In this document: positions 6,151 through 11,987 of the stretch, one piece after another
Position numbering within the stretch: the stretch's first letter is position 1
Layout: the number at the start of each line of letters is the position of its first letter
DNA from: Candidatus Epulonipiscium sp.
GTDB taxonomy: Bacteria > Bacillota_A > Clostridia > Lachnospirales > Cellulosilyticaceae
NCBI GenBank assembly: GCA_012841565.1
Contig: DUUM01000166.1
Span: 1-18,792, forward strand
Length of the DNA stretch: 18,792 bases
Direction of reading: 5' to 3'
The notes under the pieces: generated by a model
Databases searched by the model: none
What the model was told of the DNA's origin: nothing
What the model saw: only the letters and a program-made list of their open reading frames with translations
Program-made: the position numbers and the translations under genes

Positions 6151-6354
6151 ATGCGTAGGGGAGAGATATTAGGCTTACCATGGGATAATGTAGATTTTAA
6201 AAATCAATCCATTTATGTAACACAAACAAGGCAATTTGTAGGGAATGATATTATTGTAACTGGTGTAAAAACAAAGAAGAGCAAGCGGATGATTACTATA
6301 TTTGATGAATTATCTAAGGCGTTACAAAAAGGCTATAATCCCTATAGATTATAG
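6151..6354 (+). pseudogene. Tyrosine recombinase (phage-type integrase) fragment
   Basis: A 67-codon piece of a tyrosine recombinase catalytic domain. 'MRRGEILGLPWDNVDFKNQSI' in part (residues 1-20) contains the first catalytic Arg in its standard context (G/D-M-R-x-G-E). Then follow the beta-strand region 'SIYVTQTRQF' and 'VKTKKSKRMITIFDELSKAL'. Everything before that Arg and the downstream HxxR and Tyr residues are absent. An in-frame TAG lies just upstream, and no ribosome binding site fits the ATG. The 3' end runs into the tRNA-Lys terminator hairpin. Integrases of integrative elements often lie beside the tRNA 3' end they use, so this is probably the remains of one that targeted tRNA-Lys. 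Confidence 0.75.
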
Positions 6355-6361
6355 CCTTTTT
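6326..6361 (-). terminator. Terminator of tRNA-Lys
   Basis: A perfect 14-bp stem (6326-6339 with 6348-6361), 8-base loop. On the minus strand it begins three bases after the tRNA and ends in T5. It also overlaps the end of the recombinase fragment. Confidence 0.8.
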
Positions 6362-6363
6362 AG

Positions 6364-6436
6364 TGCGCCATCAGGGGTTCGAACCCTGGACCCCCTGATT
6401 AAGAGTCAGGTGCTCTGCCAACTGAGCTAATAGCAC
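6364..6436 (-). tRNA. tRNA-Lys (anticodon CUU)
   Basis: A 73-base complete cloverleaf. Acceptor stem GTGCTAT pairs with ATGGCGC. The D-arm has AGCTCAGTTGGCAGAGCA. The anticodon stem CCTGA/TCAGG encloses CTCTTAA, giving anticodon CTT. The T-arm is CAGGGTTCGAACCCTG. The discriminator base is A, and CCA is not encoded. It has its own promoter and terminator. Confidence 0.95.
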
Positions 6437-6457
6437 ATTTATTAAACTTACTTAAAA

Positions 6458-6486
6458 AGTATACCACTACTGTCATAGACTGTCCA
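6458..6486 (-). promoter_or_regulatory. SigA-type promoter of tRNA-Lys
   Basis: On the minus strand TGGACA (6481-6486) and TATACT (6458-6463) are 17 bases apart, about 20 bases before the mature tRNA 5' end. Confidence 0.75.
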
Positions 6487-6504
6487 TATATATATTTAAA
6501 ATAT

Positions 6505-6752
6505 TTAAATTTTGTAAATTGCAATATTAAATGTCCGATATTTTTAAATAAATTTCAGTATGATAATAGAATACCAGGCAAACTTTTTATCTATGAACAG
6601 GATGTTATTTCAATGGGTGCACAAGGAATATTCATGTAGAAAGCTCATTACCTATAGAATATATTCCAAATGATTTAAGATCATTAGGAATGTCATTGTT
6701 AATTTTATTTGCCATGGACTTAAGACCTTATATGAATTATTTTTTATCGTAG
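6505..6752 (+). pseudogene. Unassigned frameshifted gene remnant
   Basis: Two overlapping plus-strand open stretches in different frames join into one protein-like text. The first (to TAG 6637-6639) includes 'NRIPGKLFIYEQDVISMGAQ'. The second (6597 to TAG 6750-6752) includes 'VESSLPIEYIPNDLRSLG' followed by 'MSLLILFAMDLRPYMNYFLS'. A single frameshift near 6635 would connect them. There is no start codon or ribosome binding site. I cannot name the family. The remainder of 6437-7035 holds the tRNA promoter and repeat copy D. Confidence 0.3.
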
Positions 6753-6841
6753 GTGCTACCCCTCCAATAAGCTGCAGAATTATCGCAATAACCTTAACAT
6801 TCTAACCCTAATTTGTCAATCCTAATATACTCTCTATCATA

Positions 6842-6945
6842 GTTATTAAATATACCTGAATAAAATAACACTCGGATTCCAACTTAATTGTCAGAATCTG
6901 AGGGTTATAACCATGGAGGTGAGCCACGATGACTCTATCCACCAT
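6842..6945 (-). repeat. Interspersed hairpin repeat, copy D
   Basis: The tail (TATAACCATGGAGGTGAGCC and on to CTATCCACCAT) is nearly identical to copy B. The hairpin (about 6867-6907) has changed: inner pairs GATTC (6875-6879) with GAATC (6894-6898) and CTC with GAG take over from the CCCTCG stem. The A-run is interrupted, so termination would be weaker. It lies about 90 bases past the gene ending at 7036. Confidence 0.8.
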
Positions 6946-7035
6946 TTACACAGCTAACTGCCTATTCTGTTCTTTAATCCATATACCTATAAAAGACATA
7001 CCAAAACTTGAAACAAACCGCAACCCCTTAAAACA

Positions 7036-7413
7036 TTATGAAATACTTAATGAGAAATCAAAATAATATTTTCTGATTATGTCCTCTACTACCATATCCT
7101 CTTCTTCTATAAAGTATCTACTATAAACTTCTGATAGTTCATCAAATCTAATATTAGACTGAATTATGTGTGAGTCTATGACTGCAACTATTTCGTTTGA
7201 AACAATTTCTTCATAGCTATTTTTGTATTCGTCCGAAGGTATGTTGTTTTTGAAATATTTTAATATATTGTCATAGCTGGTATCATCAAAAAAGTTATTT
7301 GATAATGAACATAGGACAATGCTTTCTTCAAAAATCTTAGTATGATCATTAGCTAATCTTTTATTTATTATTCCTTCTTTCAATAAAACGACTGAATATT
7401 TATCTAATTTCAT
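7036..7413 (-). CDS. Hypothetical acidic protein, 125 residues
   Basis: Not recognised. I start it at the ATG at 7413 (MKLDKYSVVLLKEGI) because AGGAGG lies seven bases upstream; an ATG 11 codons earlier would place that site inside the gene. The product is strongly acidic in its C-terminal half ('RFDELSEVYSRYFIEEEDMV'), soluble and probably helical. It is last in a run of small minus-strand genes (7802, 8213, 8492 starts). Size, charge and position beside another small orphan protein are reminiscent of immunity proteins, but nothing in the sequence proves this. Confidence 0.6.
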   Translation of the reverse strand: MKLDKYSVVLLKEGIINKRLANDHTKIFEESIVLCSLSNNFFDDTSYDNILKYFKNNIPSDEYKNSYEEIVSNEIVAVIDSHIIQSNIRFDELSEVYSRYFIEEEDMVVEDIIRKYYFDFSLSIS

Positions 7414-7466
7414 TTTAAAACCTCCTACAAAGTCTACAGACACCAAATTAAAAATTTTGTTTCAAT

Positions 7467-7802
7467 CTAATTTCCTTTTTCTATAAGAGGATGCCATTCT
7501 TTGTATTGCTTAAGTGGATTTAATAAGATAGCTTGCTTAATATAATGCATAGCCAGTTCCCATGAACCGGGCGGAGTTAGGGTTATAAACAGATAGTATG
7601 CCATTAAAAAACTCAAATGAGCAGCTTTTTCCTGGTCTCCTTTGTCTAAATAATGATGGAAAGATGTTAGGAGAACAAAATATAGGTTTGTTTTGTCAAA
7701 ATTATCTGCACCTATATAAAAATCATCTAAATCTGAAGGCTGTATCCGCATCACACCACTTTCTTTAATGACAGGTTCTTTCCAGTTAATTTTTAGCACC
7801 AT
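7467..7802 (-). CDS. Hypothetical protein, 111 residues
   Basis: Not recognised. The start has AGGTAGGA about seven bases before the ATG. The body looks like paired helices: 'NLYFVLLTSFHHYLDKGDQE' and 'KAAHLSFLMAYYLFITL', then 'GSWELAMHYIKQAILLNPLK', which resembles a single TPR-type hairpin (A...Y...A..L.P). It may thus be a small TPR-like adaptor or an immunity-type protein. Upstream and abutting it is a 31-codon fragment of another gene (7805-7900). It lies 53 bases before the 7413 start and is probably co-transcribed with it. Confidence 0.6.
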   Translation of the reverse strand: MVLKINWKEPVIKESGVMRIQPSDLDDFYIGADNFDKTNLYFVLLTSFHHYLDKGDQEKAAHLSFLMAYYLFITLTPPGSWELAMHYIKQAILLNPLKQYKEWHPLIEKGN

Positions 7803-7804
7803 AT

Positions 7805-7900
7805 TTATCCTACCTCTTTTAACTTTGTTTTATCAGGCACACGATCTTCTAAGCACACACTAGCAATTAGTAATCCTAGTATAGCCTCAATTACATTCCC
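7805..7900 (-). pseudogene. C-terminal fragment of an unidentified gene
   Basis: A minus-strand open stretch with no start codon signal reads 'GNVIEAILGLLIASVCLEDR' then 'VPDKTKLKEVG' and TAA. It ends two bases before the ATG of the next gene, the spacing of a genuine operon partner. It was probably the 3' end of the gene that once preceded the 111-residue protein. Family unknown. Confidence 0.35.
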
Positions 7901-7913
7901 TTAAAGTCCTAGA

Positions 7914-8213
7914 TTACTTGAAACTAAATAAGTGGGTCGGCTCCTCAACTTCAGGAGACTCCTCATATATTGTAAAGGGATCAATATCTAAACATGTGCT
8001 TTCGCTATAATTCCCTTCTAAATCCCATGCTAATGTCCCATTTAATACAGTACAACTATCTATAAACAAAGTAATATCTTGTAGTGGCTGAAACACACCT
8101 TGCTGAATAATTTTTTTAGCATCAAACAATTTTATAGATCCATCATCAAAATAAACATATACCGTATAATCTTCCGTTGGTATAACCTGTATAACTTCAG
8201 GCATATATTCCAT
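7914..8213 (-). CDS. DUF2442 domain protein
   Basis: A 99-residue protein of the DUF2442 family. The pattern 'PEVIQVIPTEDYTVYVYFDDGSIKLFDAKKII' (two strands and the Y/F-DDG turn), then 'LFIDSCTVLNGTLAWDLEGN' and 'CLDIDPFTIYEES', is typical; the central 'GTLAWD' block is the family hallmark. AGGAGGG precedes two consecutive ATGs; I favour the second (8213), six bases from it. DUF2442 genes are commonly paired with DUF4160 genes, as here, and the pair has a TA-like architecture, but the biochemical role is not established. Confidence 0.8.
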   Translation of the reverse strand: MEYMPEVIQVIPTEDYTVYVYFDDGSIKLFDAKKIIQQGVFQPLQDITLFIDSCTVLNGTLAWDLEGNYSESTCLDIDPFTIYEESPEVEEPTHLFSFK

Positions 8214-8231
8214 CATTATCCCTCCTACAAT

Positions 8232-8492
8232 TTAACTTAATGGTGCAATCTTATACACAGGTTGCCCACTATTTGCGAGCTCCCAGTTTTGCATTAGTTC
8301 GTCTTTATGAATTTCAGCCCAAGCTAACACTAATTTTAACTGCCTCTTTGGCAAGTTGCCTTTTAAAACTCGGCAGTTTATTATATCTATCAATGCTTGA
8401 TTTCCATTATACTGTGCATGAAAATGGGGTGGTACATGATCATTAAAATTAATTGTAATTCTTATTCCAAAAAACAGACTTATCTCCGGCAT
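8232..8492 (-). CDS. DUF4160 domain protein
   Basis: An 86-residue protein of the DUF4160 family. The hallmark 'HVPPHFHAQYNGNQALIDI' (residues about 20-38) is present, with clustered histidines that may be functional. It is followed by 'LPKRQLKLVLAWAEIHKDEL' and 'NW'. I start at the ATG at 8492 (MPEISLFFGI) because GGGAGG lies seven bases upstream; the ATG 12 codons earlier lacks a site. It is first in an apparent operon with the DUF2442 gene (18-base gap). It has a long AT-rich leader with an extended -10 at 8590-8598. Confidence 0.85.
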   Translation of the reverse strand: MPEISLFFGIRITINFNDHVPPHFHAQYNGNQALIDIINCRVLKGNLPKRQLKLVLAWAEIHKDELMQNWELANSGQPVYKIAPLS

Positions 8493-8589
8493 TGCTATTC
8501 CTCCCTGTGAAAGTATATATCTTTTCATATTTTTAAATTTATATCTTATTAGTCATAAATAACTCTATTTATTAAACATCTTTATATTT

Positions 8590-8598
8590 ATTATATCA
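8590..8598 (-). promoter_or_regulatory. Extended -10 promoter of the DUF4160 operon
   Basis: On the minus strand TGATATAAT is an extended -10 with no convincing -35. It would give a leader of about 90 bases. Confidence 0.4.
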
Positions 8599-8687
8599 TT
8601 AAATATATCATATTTGTAGGAAGTAATATTGTCTGTTATTCACATTCTTTCCGATATTTTGTGCTTCTAACATACACGGCCTATACT

Positions 8688-8897
8688 CTATTGAAGATAA
8701 AACAACTCTTCAAACTTTTTATCAAGTGCGGTACAAAGAATAAGAGCTAGTTTGGCCGTGGGGTTAAACTTGCCTATTTCAATAGAGCTAATTGTATTTC
8801 TTGATACACCTACTATTTCAGCAAGTTCACTTTGTGAAAATTCCTTTTCTGCGCGCGCTACTTTTAATCGGTTTTTTAATACTAATTCATCTTTCAT
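8688..8897 (-). CDS. Xre-family HTH regulator
   Basis: A 69-residue protein that is essentially one Cro/cI-type helix-turn-helix. 'LKNRLKVARAEKEFSQSELA' leads into 'EIVGVSRNTISSIEIGKFNP', with the Q-x-x-L-A and S-R-x-T-I-S-x-I-E signatures intact, then 'LALILCTALDKKFEELF'. A TTG start four codons earlier is possible. I prefer ATG 8897 because it follows the upstream stop codon by one base (TAATATG), which points to translational coupling. It is co-transcribed with a DUF6442-like membrane protein, a common pairing in Clostridia. An inverted repeat in their promoter is a likely target. Confidence 0.85.
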   Translation of the reverse strand: MKDELVLKNRLKVARAEKEFSQSELAEIVGVSRNTISSIEIGKFNPTAKLALILCTALDKKFEELFYLQ

Positions 8898-8898
8898 A

Positions 8899-9225
8899 TT
8901 AATATCCAATTATCTTTACTAAATCTCTTAGTAAATAAGAACGTAAAAAAGCAATAGACATAAGTATACCTAAAACAAATCCCAAAAGCTCCCTTTTTCT
9001 TTTGTTTACACGATATTTCCCATAATATTCTGCTCCCAGAAAAGCAAACCACATACTCATAGGAGCATTAATACTTCCCCCTATGGAGATATCAATCACA
9101 CAATATATAGAAATCATTACAGTTAATCCATAAAAACCATACTGTCTCCCCAAGTTCTCTTTATAAATAAGTCCCTCATCTTCTTTTTGCTCACGGCTTT
9201 TTCGCAAAATTTCTTCTTTGTCCAT
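8899..9225 (-). CDS. DUF6442-like small membrane protein
   Basis: A 108-residue protein with a charged N-terminus (MDKEEILRKSREQKEDEG) and three predicted membrane helices: about 30-48 (YGFYGLTVMISIYCVIDI), 56-68 and 80-98 (ELLGFVLGILMSIAFLRSYL). The N-terminal 'KEEILxKSR' pattern and helix layout match the small membrane proteins annotated DUF6442 that precede Xre regulators. AAGGGTG lies seven bases before the ATG. By analogy with membrane-protein/Xre pairs it may sense or control the regulator, which is inference. Confidence 0.65.
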   Translation of the reverse strand: MDKEEILRKSREQKEDEGLIYKENLGRQYGFYGLTVMISIYCVIDISIGGSINAPMSMWFAFLGAEYYGKYRVNKRKRELLGFVLGILMSIAFLRSYLLRDLVKIIGY

Positions 9226-9249
9226 ATATACACACCCTTTACAAGTATT

Positions 9250-9278
9250 ATTGTATTTATGACAGGTTTACTTGTCAC
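9250..9278 (-). promoter_or_regulatory. Promoter and operator of the membrane protein/Xre operon
   Basis: On the minus strand GTGACA (9273-9278) and TACAAT (9250-9255) are 17 bases apart. The spacer holds the imperfect inverted repeat TGACAAGTAAACCTGTCA (9260-9277; 6 of 7 arm positions pair), placed for repression by the downstream Xre protein. Confidence 0.65.
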
Positions 9279-9344
9279 TCTTAATTTACCCTTAATCACC
9301 TTTTTTGTCAATCCTTTTTTATCATGCAGTAATTCCATATCAAA

Positions 9345-9418
9345 CCTATTATAAATAAATGTACAAAAAAATAACCCCCAAACTCCAACTTCTTGTCAGA
9401 ATTCAAGGGCTATAACTC
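9345..9418 (-). repeat. Interspersed hairpin repeat, copy E (truncated)
   Basis: It has the A6 run, ATAACCCCC, the conserved loop CTCCAACTTCTTGTCAGAAT, and AAGGGCTATAAC (hairpin 9373-9411), then breaks off before the GGAGGTGAG tail. It lies 10 bases past the toxin stop of TA module 2 and supplies a T6-ending hairpin on the minus strand. Confidence 0.75.
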
Positions 9419-9427
9419 TATTGTTTT

Positions 9428-9679
9428 CTATAATCTATTATATACTTCACCGCGTGGTAAAACCTCAATAATTAATATAATGAACCTTTCATCATCTTTA
9501 CTAAAGACGATTCTATAATTACCCACTCTAAGTCGGTAATTTTCTGTATTTCCTTGTAATTTTTTCACATCCCCTAAGGGAAGTTGATTTATGGCCTTAA
9601 GTATTCTAATTTGAGTGTTTCTATCTAGCTTCTTAAAATATTTTAGACACTTCTTCTCATAACTGATATTATATTTCAT
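9428..9679 (-). CDS. RelE/ParE-superfamily toxin, copy 2
   Basis: An 83-residue paralogue of the toxin at 669-917. It differs at about nine positions, nearly all conservative (K/R, D/E, S/N, V/I), and has one extra terminal Leu. The core 'YRLRVGNYRIVF' and 'LPRGEVY' are kept, so it looks functional rather than decaying. It overlaps its antitoxin by 11 bases as in copy 1. The 3' flank differs from copy 1: here repeat copy E, not a dedicated terminator, follows. Confidence 0.85.
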   Translation of the reverse strand: MKYNISYEKKCLKYFKKLDRNTQIRILKAINQLPLGDVKKLQGNTENYRLRVGNYRIVFSKDDERFIILIIEVLPRGEVYNRL

Positions 9680-9923
9680 CCTGACTAATCCCCAGTTCTT
9701 TCAAGAGATTATTCTGGTTTATAAATTCACCATTTAATTTTAGTTCTTCCAAACGCTTCGTTTCTTCTTCCGATATATACTCATGCTCTGATTTATTTAT
9801 TTCATTCCATATATATTCATTTTCCTTAAACTTTAAAAACTCTGTCATATGGATAATTGTTCTTATGTTCTCAGGCTTCAGTTCATCTTTTAGTATTTGT
9901 CTTATTTTATTTTCCAGAGTCAT
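9669..9923 (-). CDS. Cognate antitoxin of RelE-like toxin, copy 2
   Basis: An 84-residue paralogue of the antitoxin at 907-1161, started at the equivalent ATG (9923, AGGAGGG upstream). It differs at about 10 positions, several non-conservative and in the C-terminal half (L/S, M/I, Q/N, D/N, E/G), the part expected to contact the toxin. Cross-neutralisation between the two modules may therefore be reduced, but the first 20 residues are identical. No structural family is assigned. Confidence 0.8.
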   Translation of the reverse strand: MTLENKIRQILKDELKPENIRTIIHMTEFLKFKENEYIWNEINKSEHEYISEEETKRLEELKLNGEFINQNNLLKELGISQDEI

Positions 9924-9941
9924 ACATATCCCTCCTAACAT

Positions 9942-9969
9942 TGTAGTATGTTCTACTTATATTGTATCA
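9942..9969 (-). promoter_or_regulatory. Extended -10 promoter and dyad of TA module 2
   Basis: On the minus strand TGATACAAT (9961-9969) with the dyad GTAGTATGTTCTAC (9943-9956), matching copy 1 except for one spacer base. Confidence 0.5.
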
Positions 9970-10051
9970 TGAACAATAATATTAGTATACATCTCTAATA
10001 TTATTTCTGCTGACTTGCTTCCAGTGCTATACATATCTACTCTCTAGTAAA

Positions 10052-10155
10052 CTTGCTAAATATAGCTACAAAAAAATAACCCTCGAACTCCAACTTAATT
10101 GTCAAAATCCGAGGGTTATAACCATGGAGGTGAGGGGCATCGAACCCCGTATCGC
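10052..10155 (-). repeat. Interspersed hairpin repeat, copy F
   Basis: The most symmetrical copy: ATAACCCTCG (10076-10085) pairs perfectly with CGAGGGTTAT (10110-10119). On the minus strand it is followed by T7. The tail CATGGAGGTGAGGGGCATCG then AACCCC contains a GGGG/CCCC hairpin around TTCGATG, which resembles a tRNA T-arm on the minus strand. It lies 54 bases past the last ABC permease gene and probably terminates that operon. Confidence 0.85.
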
Positions 10156-10208
10156 ATCTTTTTTACTGCATATTGATTCACTTTTAAATACAGCCTCATA
10201 AATATAAA

Positions 10209-10988
10209 TTACCCTTTAACCCCCCCCGCAGTCATCCCTTCTATAAAATATCTTTGGAATGATAAAAACAATACCAATATAGGTATGATTGCTAGCACAG
10301 ATCCTGTAATTAATATATCGTAGTTATTGCCATAAGGTGTTATTAAGGTTGCCAGACCTATTGGCAAAGTAAGTTTTTCTGGGCTTCTTAGCACGATCAG
10401 TGGCCATAAGAATCCATTCCAACTATTCATGCCTACAAAAATACCCATTGCAGCAAAGGATGGCGCCATTAGTGGAAAAAAAATTCGCCCAAAGATGTCG
10501 TACTCTGTGCATCCATCAATTCTTCCTGCTTCCATTAACTCTTTAGGTATCCCACCTAAATATTGTCTAAAGAAAAATATAGGAGCTGGGGATGCTATAA
10601 ATGGAAGAATAATTCCCCATACGGAGTCTATAATTTTCATGTTAATGGCTTGTTTATATAACGGCAACATAATAATCTCCATAGGTACCATCATAATAAT
10701 AAGAACACATGTAAATAAAATATTTTTAAACCACATAAAGTAACTATGTTTGCCTGTAAACATATATTTGTAATTATCCCACGACATAATCGCTGGATCT
10801 ATTTTAATATTCAAACCAAATCTCAAAAGTTCTTTGGATGGTTTAAAAGATGCTAAAACAATACAATATATAGGGAACAATACCAGGAGGGCTAAAACTG
10901 TAAAAAATACCACTAGAAAAATAGTTTCTGGCGTTATTTTTTGTTTTACTTTAATCTTTGTTTTAATGTTAGCTTGCTGCTTATCCAT
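10209..10988 (-). CDS. Carbohydrate ABC permease (MalG/AraQ type), possibly deleted
   Basis: A 259-residue permease of the MalG/AraQ family, the second membrane subunit of a CUT1 sugar importer. The ATPase-contact loop 'MEAGRIDGCTEYDIFGRIFFPL' (152-173) and the C-terminal 'QRYFIEGMTAGGVKG' are standard. TM1 is at about 22-45. However, 'WFKNILFTCV' (86-95) passes directly into 'LIIMMVPMEIIMLPLY' (96-111). In relatives these are separated by about 30 residues that complete TM2 and the 'YAFAK..F.GK' loop, and usual lengths are 270-300. An in-frame deletion is therefore likely, leaving about five helices. The ATG is three bases past the stop of the preceding permease, with GGAGGAG overlapping that gene's end. 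Confidence 0.8.
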   Translation of the reverse strand: MDKQQANIKTKIKVKQKITPETIFLVVFFTVLALLVLFPIYCIVLASFKPSKELLRFGLNIKIDPAIMSWDNYKYMFTGKHSYFMWFKNILFTCVLIIMMVPMEIIMLPLYKQAINMKIIDSVWGIILPFIASPAPIFFFRQYLGGIPKELMEAGRIDGCTEYDIFGRIFFPLMAPSFAAMGIFVGMNSWNGFLWPLIVLRSPEKLTLPIGLATLITPYGNNYDILITGSVLAIIPILVLFLSFQRYFIEGMTAGGVKG

Positions 10989-10991
10989 AGG

Positions 10992-11903
10992 CTATCTCTC
11001 CTCCTCGAACAGGCCGAATATTTTCAATTGTAATAAGTTTACCGTTAGGGCAAAAACAAGAAGAAGGATACCTACTGCACTTCCAAATCCCATGTTGTTT
11101 TGCTCCCATCCTTGCCTATATAGATAACCAACGATGGTTAGGCCTAAGTCATTAGGAGACCTATTACCACTCCAAAGCATATATGATTCCGTAAACATGG
11201 CCATGCCACCATATATACTAATTGTTAGGACATAAACCGTAATCGGTTTAAGCATAGGCACTGTAATGTATCTAAACTTTTGCCAACTTGTTGCCCCGTC
11301 TAAATCAGCAGATTCATTAACCTCCATGGGAATGTTTTGTAATCCTGATAGAAAATACATAATATTTACACCTGTCCATCTCCAACAAGCAATTGTGAGT
11401 AAAGAAGCAAATGCAGTAGATGGAACTTTAAGCCACTTAATCGGTTCCATTCCAATCACACTAATTGCCCGGTTCATCAATGACCCGGGTAATTCACCAA
11501 AAATCAGTCTAAATATTGTGGCTGCTACAACAGCTGATGTCAATGCCGGTATAAACAAGGTAGATTTAAAAAAATCTTTTCCTATCATCTTTTTACTATT
11601 TAAAAAGCAAGCAAGAACCATAGGAATAGGGATTAAAAGTACTAACGTAAATATGGTATACAAAGTACTGTTTTTCACTGCCTTCCATAGGGTAGGATTT
11701 ACAAGGTTTTTATAGTTTGTTAGTCCTATAAATTCTATTTGTCCTGGTAATACTTTTTGGAAGCTCATAACGATTGTAGAAATAACTGGATATATAAAAA
11801 ACACTAAAAATGTAATAATAAAAGGCCCTATAAATACATAGGGTGCAATTTTTTTAGAATATAATAAGCTTTTAATTCCTTTTTTTTGTCGTGTTTCTTC
11901 CAT
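10992..11903 (-). CDS. Carbohydrate ABC permease (MalF/AraP type)
   Basis: A 303-residue CUT1 permease, full length for the family. It has a basic cytoplasmic N-terminus, TM1 at about 22-46 ('PYVFIGPFIITFLVFFIYPV'), and five further helices. The EAA loop 'ESADLDGATSWQKFRYITVP' (197-216) contacts the ATPase; the E-x-x-x-x-D-G-A core is intact. AAAGGAG lies nine bases before the ATG. It heterodimerises with the downstream MalG-type subunit. An intercistronic terminator separates it from the binding-protein gene, so permease expression should be lower than binding-protein expression. No ATPase gene is nearby; a shared MsmK/MsiK-type ATPase is the usual solution. Confidence 0.92.
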   Translation of the reverse strand: MEETRQKKGIKSLLYSKKIAPYVFIGPFIITFLVFFIYPVISTIVMSFQKVLPGQIEFIGLTNYKNLVNPTLWKAVKNSTLYTIFTLVLLIPIPMVLACFLNSKKMIGKDFFKSTLFIPALTSAVVAATIFRLIFGELPGSLMNRAISVIGMEPIKWLKVPSTAFASLLTIACWRWTGVNIMYFLSGLQNIPMEVNESADLDGATSWQKFRYITVPMLKPITVYVLTISIYGGMAMFTESYMLWSGNRSPNDLGLTIVGYLYRQGWEQNNMGFGSAVGILLLVFALTVNLLQLKIFGLFEEER

Positions 11904-11930
11904 TACTATCTACTCCTTTCACTTTCAGAT

Positions 11931-11970
11931 AAAAACAGCACCATCATTTCTACTTAATTTTGATGGTGCT
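11931..11970 (-). terminator. Intercistronic terminator between binding protein and permeases
   Basis: A 10-bp stem AGCACCATCA (11937-11946) with TGATGGTGCT (11961-11970). On the minus strand it is followed by GTTTTT. Its position allows partial termination, giving more binding protein than permease. Confidence 0.85.
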
Positions 11971-11987
11971 ATAAATTTTAATGCAAT

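Larger units (their letters stand above)
6131..6362. repeat. 13-bp direct repeats flanking a recombinase fragment
   Basis: TATAGCCTTTTTA occurs at 6131-6143 and again at 6350-6362, immediately either side of the tyrosine-recombinase fragment. The right copy is an arm of the tRNA-Lys terminator. The arrangement suggests a duplicated target or attachment core at a tRNA 3' end. Confidence 0.5.

Noticed and set aside
6115..6172. Short ORFs starting at ATGGAGGTGAG in the repeats (MEV...)
   Set aside because: The ATG lies within the repeat itself, frames differ after it among copies, and no ribosome binding site precedes it.
9123..9338. Open frame of 71 codons overlapping the DUF6442-like gene
   Set aside because: It covers that gene's promoter and start in another frame on the same strand, with no ribosome binding site and no protein-like pattern.
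9428..9941. Antitoxin starts at the upstream ATG (MLGGIC...) in both TA modules
   Set aside because: AGGAGGG would then lie inside the coding sequence; the ATG six codons later has ideal spacing to it.
1290..10155. Repeats A-F as a CRISPR array or as integron attC sites
   Set aside because: Spacing is kilobases and irregular, so not CRISPR. The required RYYYAAC/GTTRRRY core boxes are not present and no integron integrase is seen, so attC is not supported.
11266..11715. 149-codon plus-strand frame inside the MalF-type permease gene
   Set aside because: It is the antisense shadow of a clear permease; no ribosome binding site or recognisable domain.
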